From: Diphasiastrum complanatum
Lineage: Eukaryota > Streptophyta > Lycopodiopsida > Lycopodiales > Lycopodiaceae
DNA length: 64,000 nucleotides
Assembly: GCA_029204225.1 (NCBI GenBank)
Contig: CM055096.1
Coordinates: forward strand, 66,750,370 to 66,814,369
Direction: 5' to 3'
Below, piece by piece: positions 58,598 through 64,000 of the stretch. A program made the translations under genes and the position numbers. The notes beneath the pieces were generated by a model that saw nothing but the letters and a program-made list of their open reading frames with translations, ran no database searches and had not been told where the DNA came from. Position 1 is the stretch's first letter; each line of letters begins with the position of its first letter.

Positions 58598-61500
58598 CTG
58601 GGGAGAACACCATTTCAGAGGGCATTCTCCGATTTTGCACCGCTCCTTATGTGGCTGACCCATAGTTGCTGCCTACTTGGCTGGCACGCACGAGGAGAGG
58701 GAGTGCATCCTCCTCCAGTCCCTTTGCCCCTCATCCCCCTCAGACAGTTCTGCCTCACGCACCCCCATCTGCTCAGATTCCGGTGGATCCTGTCCCATCG
58801 TGTCCGCCAGTTGCCACTGCGGTTCCACCGCCACCCACTGTTGCTCGTACTCCCCCAGTCTACGACTTTCTCATGGACTCTCCACCACCCGAGCAGGCCC
58901 AGGATGCTACTGCTGGGGCCTTCGAGGATGTGGAAGAGATCCCTTCTTCCTTTCCTTCCCATCCGGATGACCTCCTCAGCCAGCAGTTTTCGTACCCCAT
59001 GCCAGATGTTGCCCCTCCACCAATGCACCCCACCTATGCTGCTGCACCCATCCCTGCCAGTGCATCCCACTCTCCCCATTCCACGTCTACAGCCGATGCA
59101 TCCACCAGTGCCCAGCCTGTCGCGTCATCGTCCATTCCCGTCACGGTTGGTGCACCGTGCTGGAGGTCCACCACCCGTCGCCCACCAGGGAGAGCCCTTG
59201 TGCAGCAGACCATTCGCGGCGCGCATCAGCCGCACATGGACAGAGAGGCCACACAGGTCGTGGCCAGTCTGATTTACGAGCTGAACCTGCCCTTTGCCAT
59301 CATCGACTCTGCGCCCTTCAGAAGGGCCTTCCGCCTTGCACAGTCTGTCAGCCCTAGCTGGAGAGTCCCTAGTTCAGAGGTTGTCCGCACACACATGCTG
59401 AGGGATAGGGTCGAGTCCTTGTCTAGAGAGATTGAGCCTCTGCGTCGGCACTGGGCCACTTACGGTTGCAACATCATGTCCGATGGCTGGACTGTGGCCG
59501 ATCCTCAACATACTGGTCTCCAGCTGCATGGGCACACAGTTCTTGAGGGCAGTGGATTGCAGCAGGGGGGGAGAGTCATATCTGCAGAGTTCATGTTTGA
59601 TGTCATCAGGTCTTCCATCCTAGCCATAGGCCCACAGCATGTCGTCACGGTGGTGACGGACAATGCCACGAATTGCATTCAGATGGGTGTACTGCTAGAG
59701 GCCGAGTTCCCTCATATTGTTCATACCCCCTGTGCAGCGCATGGCATAGACCTTCTGATGGGGGACATTGGAGCACTTCCCTGGGTTAGAGCCATCGTCC
59801 GGGAGACCCTCTTCCTGGTGACTTTTGTCACCAAAAAGAGGCGTGTTCTTGCCATGTTCCGGGTGTTCAGCCATCTGGACCTCCGTAAGCCAGCCCCCAC
59901 ACGCTTTGCATTCGACTTGGTGGTCATCGACCGTTTGATCAGGTGCAGGGCCCAGCTTCTACAGATGGTTGCCAGTGATATTTGGGGTGCCAGTACGTTT
60001 CCGCGCACTGAGGATGGGGAGCACTTTTCTTCCACGATGAGGGGAGACCAGTTCTGGAGGGATGCACAGACATTGTCAGGACTGCTTCGACCACTCTACA
60101 TTGTGCTCCGCATGGCTGACAACGAGGGGTCGACACTTGGACTGGTGTATGAGCTCATGGACCAGATTGGACAATTCCTGCAGCTGCCCATCTTGCAGCC
60201 AGAGAGGTAAGCGGTACAGTGTTGTAATTGTTTTTTAACTTTTCAATGGTTGCTAGTTTGTTTTTCTGTCAGTGTTAAGTTTTTTCGTAATGCCCTAAAC
60301 CACATGCCTCTCACCTGCATGATGACAGAGCTGAAGTTCATATGGGAGACGCGGTGGAACTACTTCCACAGGAGTATCCACAGCATTGCACACATGCTGC
60401 ATCCCCTCTTCCTCTCTCTGACACAGATCGCAGACAGAGAACTCGAGGCCGATTGGCTTCAGTACATTCATAGGGTGGGTCCACACATAGGTTTGGATCC
60501 TATCAGGCTCATGGAGGAGCTCGCTGCATTTCGTTTCAGCATGGGCAGGTTCGGTCACCCGGCTGCTCAGGATCCAGAGAGGAGGCAGCTCCCCATTACC
60601 TAGTGGACCATGTTCGGCAGCACCTATCCATCCATACAGCGTCTTGCACTACGGGTCCTTTCACAGGTATGCATCTCATCTCATCCTCCCTTGCTGTGTT
60701 TCGTTGACGTTCCACCCGTGCACGTGTGCTGAACCATTTCATTGCACGTACCACAGGACTGCGTTGCCTCCGTGTGTGAGTGTAATTGGAGCACATGGGC
60801 ACTCATTCACACGAGCAGAAGGAACAAGCTGTCAGTGAATCAGTTGGAGCGGTTGGTGTTCTGTAGCACCAACGCACGTCTCGCCAGGAGACTGGTGACC
60901 ATTACGAGTGCATTGCAGGTGAAAAGCTATTCTCCCATTGCATGTTGGTTGACGTCTCACTAAAATGTAGGTTTCAATCTTTGATCAAGTTGTTTTCCTG
61001 ACACGCTCAATTTTGGTCTTGCAGACAAAGATATCAGATTTGGAGCGCCAAGTCGACTTGCCTACGGACAGCACACATCCCATGCCTGCAGATGACCTGG
61101 GCACACAGTTGATGGCAGAGAGAGAGAGGGAGCTTGCCGAGATGAGAGAGAGAGAGAGAGAGCTTGGGCTTGAGCACAGAGAGCCCCCATTGTATGAGGC
61201 AGATGAGCCAGTGTCAGAGGATGAGCATGACGAGGATGAGCCCATTCGGGTTGTGTTTGCCAGACCAGAGAGGGATGAGGCAGATTATACAGGTGCAGGG
61301 CACACGCCACGGGCAGGGGTCACAGGTGCATCACGTGGCAGAGGTGGGACACATGGCACAGGTTATACCGGCAGACAGGCAGGGCACACAGGGGGGGCCA
61401 GTGGCATACCTACCTATGTCGACATGATGGAGGAGGCTCTTGATAGAGGGCAGAGTGGTTCAGATGCCGGTCCCGCAGATGTTTGGATGCGTGCAGCACA

Positions 61501-62231
61501 GAGTCATGGCCGTTACTACGACAGCACACCAGAGGAGGCACCAGATGACTTTGATTGCACAGATTGGGAGGCCATGCAGGGTCTACAGGGTGCACATGAT
61601 GAGGCACGGGATGATTCAGAGGTTGGTGCACTGGATGATTCAGTGGATGGTGCACAGGATGAGGCCCAGAGCCCAGAGCATTTGTATTCAGATGCCCAGC
61701 TGGACGACCTGATTGCCACATTTGATTCAGAGGCCCAGCAGATGTCGAGTGTCAGGGCACCCCCTTCATCTCTTGCCAGCATGCCATACACAAAGTCACA
61801 GCCAGAGCAACCGCACGAGGTGCCCACAGTTCCTCCAGCTCCTCAGAGGGTATATGTGCGCCGCACAGCTCCTCCAGTGCCACCGATGCCATTCAGGCCT
61901 GCAGCCCCTCCATCGCCGTCCACTTCTGCAGCACCAGGTCTCCATGGCAGGCCACCATCTGTGCCCAGGTTTTCTCTCGCAGCGGCCACATCCACAGTGG
62001 CTCCTCCAGTTGCTCCTCCAGTGGCAGCACCCACTCCACATCCTCCTCCTTTGGCAGCACCCACTCCACTGACTCCCCCTTTGGCAGCACCCAGGATGTA
62101 CCAGTACCGGCCACCGCAGCGCCACTTTCAGTACATATCGCCGTTGTACTTGCCTCCTTCACAACTAGTCCCTCCACCACCAGCAGCCCCACGGGCACAC
62201 ACTCCAGGAGCTCATCATCCTTGTCCAGCCT
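58598..62231 (+). mobile_element. Family 1 copy F, truncated at both ends
   Basis: It begins inside exon 1 (GGGGAGAACACCATTTCAGA, matching 31,829 in A) and ends inside exon 4 at about 62,231, where a poly(A) run and family 2-type GC-rich terminus begin. The 5' end, BED finger, AT-hooks, ORF2a and 3' end are missing. Confidence 0.8.
58598..62231 (+). pseudogene. Family 1 hAT-like transposase, copy F (partial)
   Basis: Exon 1 part 58,598-60,206 (open for 514 codons from 58,666), exon 2 60,321-60,666, exon 3 60,757-60,918, exon 4 61,025-62,231. The DUF659 core is well kept (VVTVVTDNATNCIQMGVLL; HTPCAAHGIDLLMGDIGALP). The segment after SDGWT is out of frame for about 30 residues because two indels compensate. 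The exon 2 acceptor is mutated from CAG to CAT (60,318-60,320), TGG became TAG at 60,601, and exon 3 has CECNWS for CERNWS. Exon 4 is open for over 400 codons. Confidence 0.85.
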
Positions 62232-62314
62232 TAAAAAAAAAAGGGCGCGTCCAACCCCGAGTCCGGGGCCGGGCGTCGGACGCGGACGCGGGCACTTTGG
62301 CCCGGACCCTCATG

Positions 62315-62318
<4 letters not shown>
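62232..62318. mobile_element. Family 2 type right terminus, isolated copy 2
   Basis: A short GC-rich block ends GGCCCGGACCCTCATGTCTG before (TA)n. It truncates copy F. No transposase is attached. Confidence 0.55.

Positions 62319-62319
<1 letters not shown>

Positions 62320-62359
<40 letters not shown>
62320..62359. repeat. (TA)n tract, last in the chain
   Basis: About 20 TA units. To its right comes AAGCTAGGGACCCCCGGACG, another GC-rich element-like end running to about 62,440, followed by ordinary AT-rich DNA. Confidence 0.9.
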
Positions 62360-62361
<2 letters not shown>

Positions 62362-62440
62362 CTAGGGACCCCCGGACGCGGACGCGCGTCCGGGGACACG
62401 TCCTAAGAGGACGCGCCAGGGGCACGTCTGGGGGGGACGC

Positions 62441-64000
62441 AAAAAAAAAATAATTAAATTTTTTTGTGTATTTTTTGTTTTTTTTTTAAATCACCGAAAA
62501 AACCAAGTAACATCCCTGCTGATGTATCTTCTTCTTTGCTTCGTTGTGCTTGAGAACTTGATAGTCCTTGATGTCGTGGTTGGTTCTCTTCAACTAAATA
62601 ATAATTGACGAAATAGCTTAAACAAACAAGATGCTAGGAAAAAAATGACGAGAAATGCAGTTCAGAAAAAAAAAATTATTGAATTCATTGGTTTCACTTG
62701 TTTTGTTCGCAAAAAGATTTATGGTATTTTATGATAATCCATGTTGAATTGATGAATTTTCAATGTTACCTTCCAAGCTTCTTAATACCAACAAATCCTC
62801 CTCTTCCTGTTTCACAATTTTTGTTCATGATCCACCTTCCTTAATGCAATCTATATGCAATGTTCTCTCTCCGAAACATGGCAGCCTCTCCAAGGTGGCT
62901 CTGGTACAACTTATTACAGTCAGTTCTTCAAGCTCGTCTGTCCAACTAACTTGTGAGGAGAACGAATGTCCCTCCCAACCTTAGACCCCTATTTCAAGGC
63001 ACAACCTTCCACCCCGATATTTAATCACCTAGTTCAATCAAGGTTGATTAGGTAGGCCTTGACCAACTTTTCTTCTTCAGGTCTCTGCCCTTTCCGGACC
63101 TAATGTGGACCCAATAACTATCACCAGACACGGCATAATGACCAACTTGTTCATCTCAGCAACTACCAGCTACCTTCTCATCATGTCTTGGCTAGGCCCA
63201 TGACAGTATTTCTCCATCCTGTCTGTAGCAGCTTGTCAGACAGTCTCCCCAGGTCGCTACTTGTGACACACCTGACCCCTACGTAGCAATGGTTAGCGGC
63301 CACCACTAACACTTATGATCATTGACCTTCTAATAACCACCTAGTCTGCGGTCATGTTAGCTCCATATGTACTTTCTAACAGTACACATTTACCATCTCA
63401 TTTAATGTATATAGTTTTTTTTTTTTTAATTTCTGCTCAAAGAAACAAAAACATTAAGAATAGCAAAGAAAACACCATGTTTCATATAGATCCTAAAGCG
63501 GTATTGACAGAGGGCATTCCATATATCTTGCAACAAATAACCTTTCTGGATTCGGTGTTAGAAAATATATGTGCATTGTGTGCATATATGCACACACATC
63601 ATATACTCTTTGTTTTGCACAGATAAGCATCATCATAGAATTATTATCCATAACTATTTAAAAATGGGATGAGACATAATAGAATAGTATACACATAAAG
63701 ACAAATTTTTACGAATTTACATATGCTAAAATGTCATTCTGATGCGACTTTTTGAAATCGCATGCACTGATGGCTGTTAAGTACACCAAGCTGCGTCTTT
63801 TTGTACGTACAACCAAGATTCCCAGCTCAAATTCTTCGAGGGGCTATGAAAGTTCTCATTTTTTAATGTGAATTTTTATTCAGTGTGAAAGGACTGACTT
63901 ACGTTGGAATGTGAGTCCAATCAAAAACAGAAAGAGACTAAATCTCATTATCTACTCAAATAGCCTATGCTAAGAGAATGCTTCTTGGTTTCCAAGGGAA
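62441..64000. other. Gene-free right flank
   Basis: No confident gene. A minus-strand stretch at 62,982-62,826 reads LEELTVISC, then LERLPCF and LHIDC, reminiscent of a leucine-rich repeat of plant NLR proteins, but only about 50 codons are open. The rest is AT-rich without motifs. Confidence 0.4.

Noticed and set aside
62763-62984. 73-codon Ser-rich plus-strand ORF
   Set aside because: Low-complexity Ser run, no motif; the opposite strand looks slightly more protein-like.

Overview
The window is nuclear DNA of a land plant, most likely a seed plant with a large, repeat-rich genome. It has spliceosomal GT-AG introns, a plant-type UPF3 gene, decayed Ty1/copia and Ty3/gypsy retrotransposons, plant-style BED/DUF659/hAT transposases, CCCTAAA-type motifs and many long (CT)n arrays. 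I cannot name the species. I see no rRNA, tRNA, CRISPR array or bacterial operon.

Layout. 0.4-2.0 kb: Ty3/gypsy remnant (gag start, protease, reverse transcriptase). 3.3-11.3 kb: a graveyard of Ty1/copia pieces on both strands, with a compound microsatellite (6.75 kb) and a (GA)n array (10.0 kb) that cuts off a copia integrase. 11.3-15.7 kb: no recognisable gene. 15.7-25.7 kb, minus strand: six exons I assign to the 3' half of UPF3, a nonsense-mediated decay factor. They include the exon-junction-complex binding motif and the C-terminus, followed by an apparent intron in the 3' UTR; a decayed copia element with a primer binding site and TATA box lies in one intron. 26.3-28.4 kb: a third decayed copia element, probably in an upstream UPF3 intron. 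28.4-30.6 kb: little of note, ending in a LINE-like zinc-binding fragment.

30.7-62.4 kb is the most interesting part: a chain of DNA transposons separated by (TA)n. Two related hAT-like families are present. Family 1: A (+, 31,229-37,378), a 5' half (-, 44,019-45,646), C (+, 45,655-51,709) and truncated F (+, 58,598-62,231). Family 2: B (-, 37,391-44,018, truncated) and D (-, 51,757-57,753). Both families encode a multi-exon transposase with a BED-type finger, DUF659-like core, hAT C-terminal dimerisation motif, then a low-complexity tail with AT-hooks. Near the 3' end of each element lies a small convergent second gene (ORF2a in family 1, ORF2b in family 2), whose products resemble each other. 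Family 1 and family 2 copies are paired tail to tail (A-B and C-D). The family 1 half copy and C are head to head, separated by exactly one 8-bp ATATATAT. Small non-autonomous elements are interleaved.

Every transposase copy is broken by stops or frameshifts, mostly changes expected from cytosine deamination. The only unbroken ORF2 is in copy A. The cluster is therefore probably inactive here, but the copies together show a two-gene element design that I do not recognise as described. 62.4-64 kb holds no confident gene.
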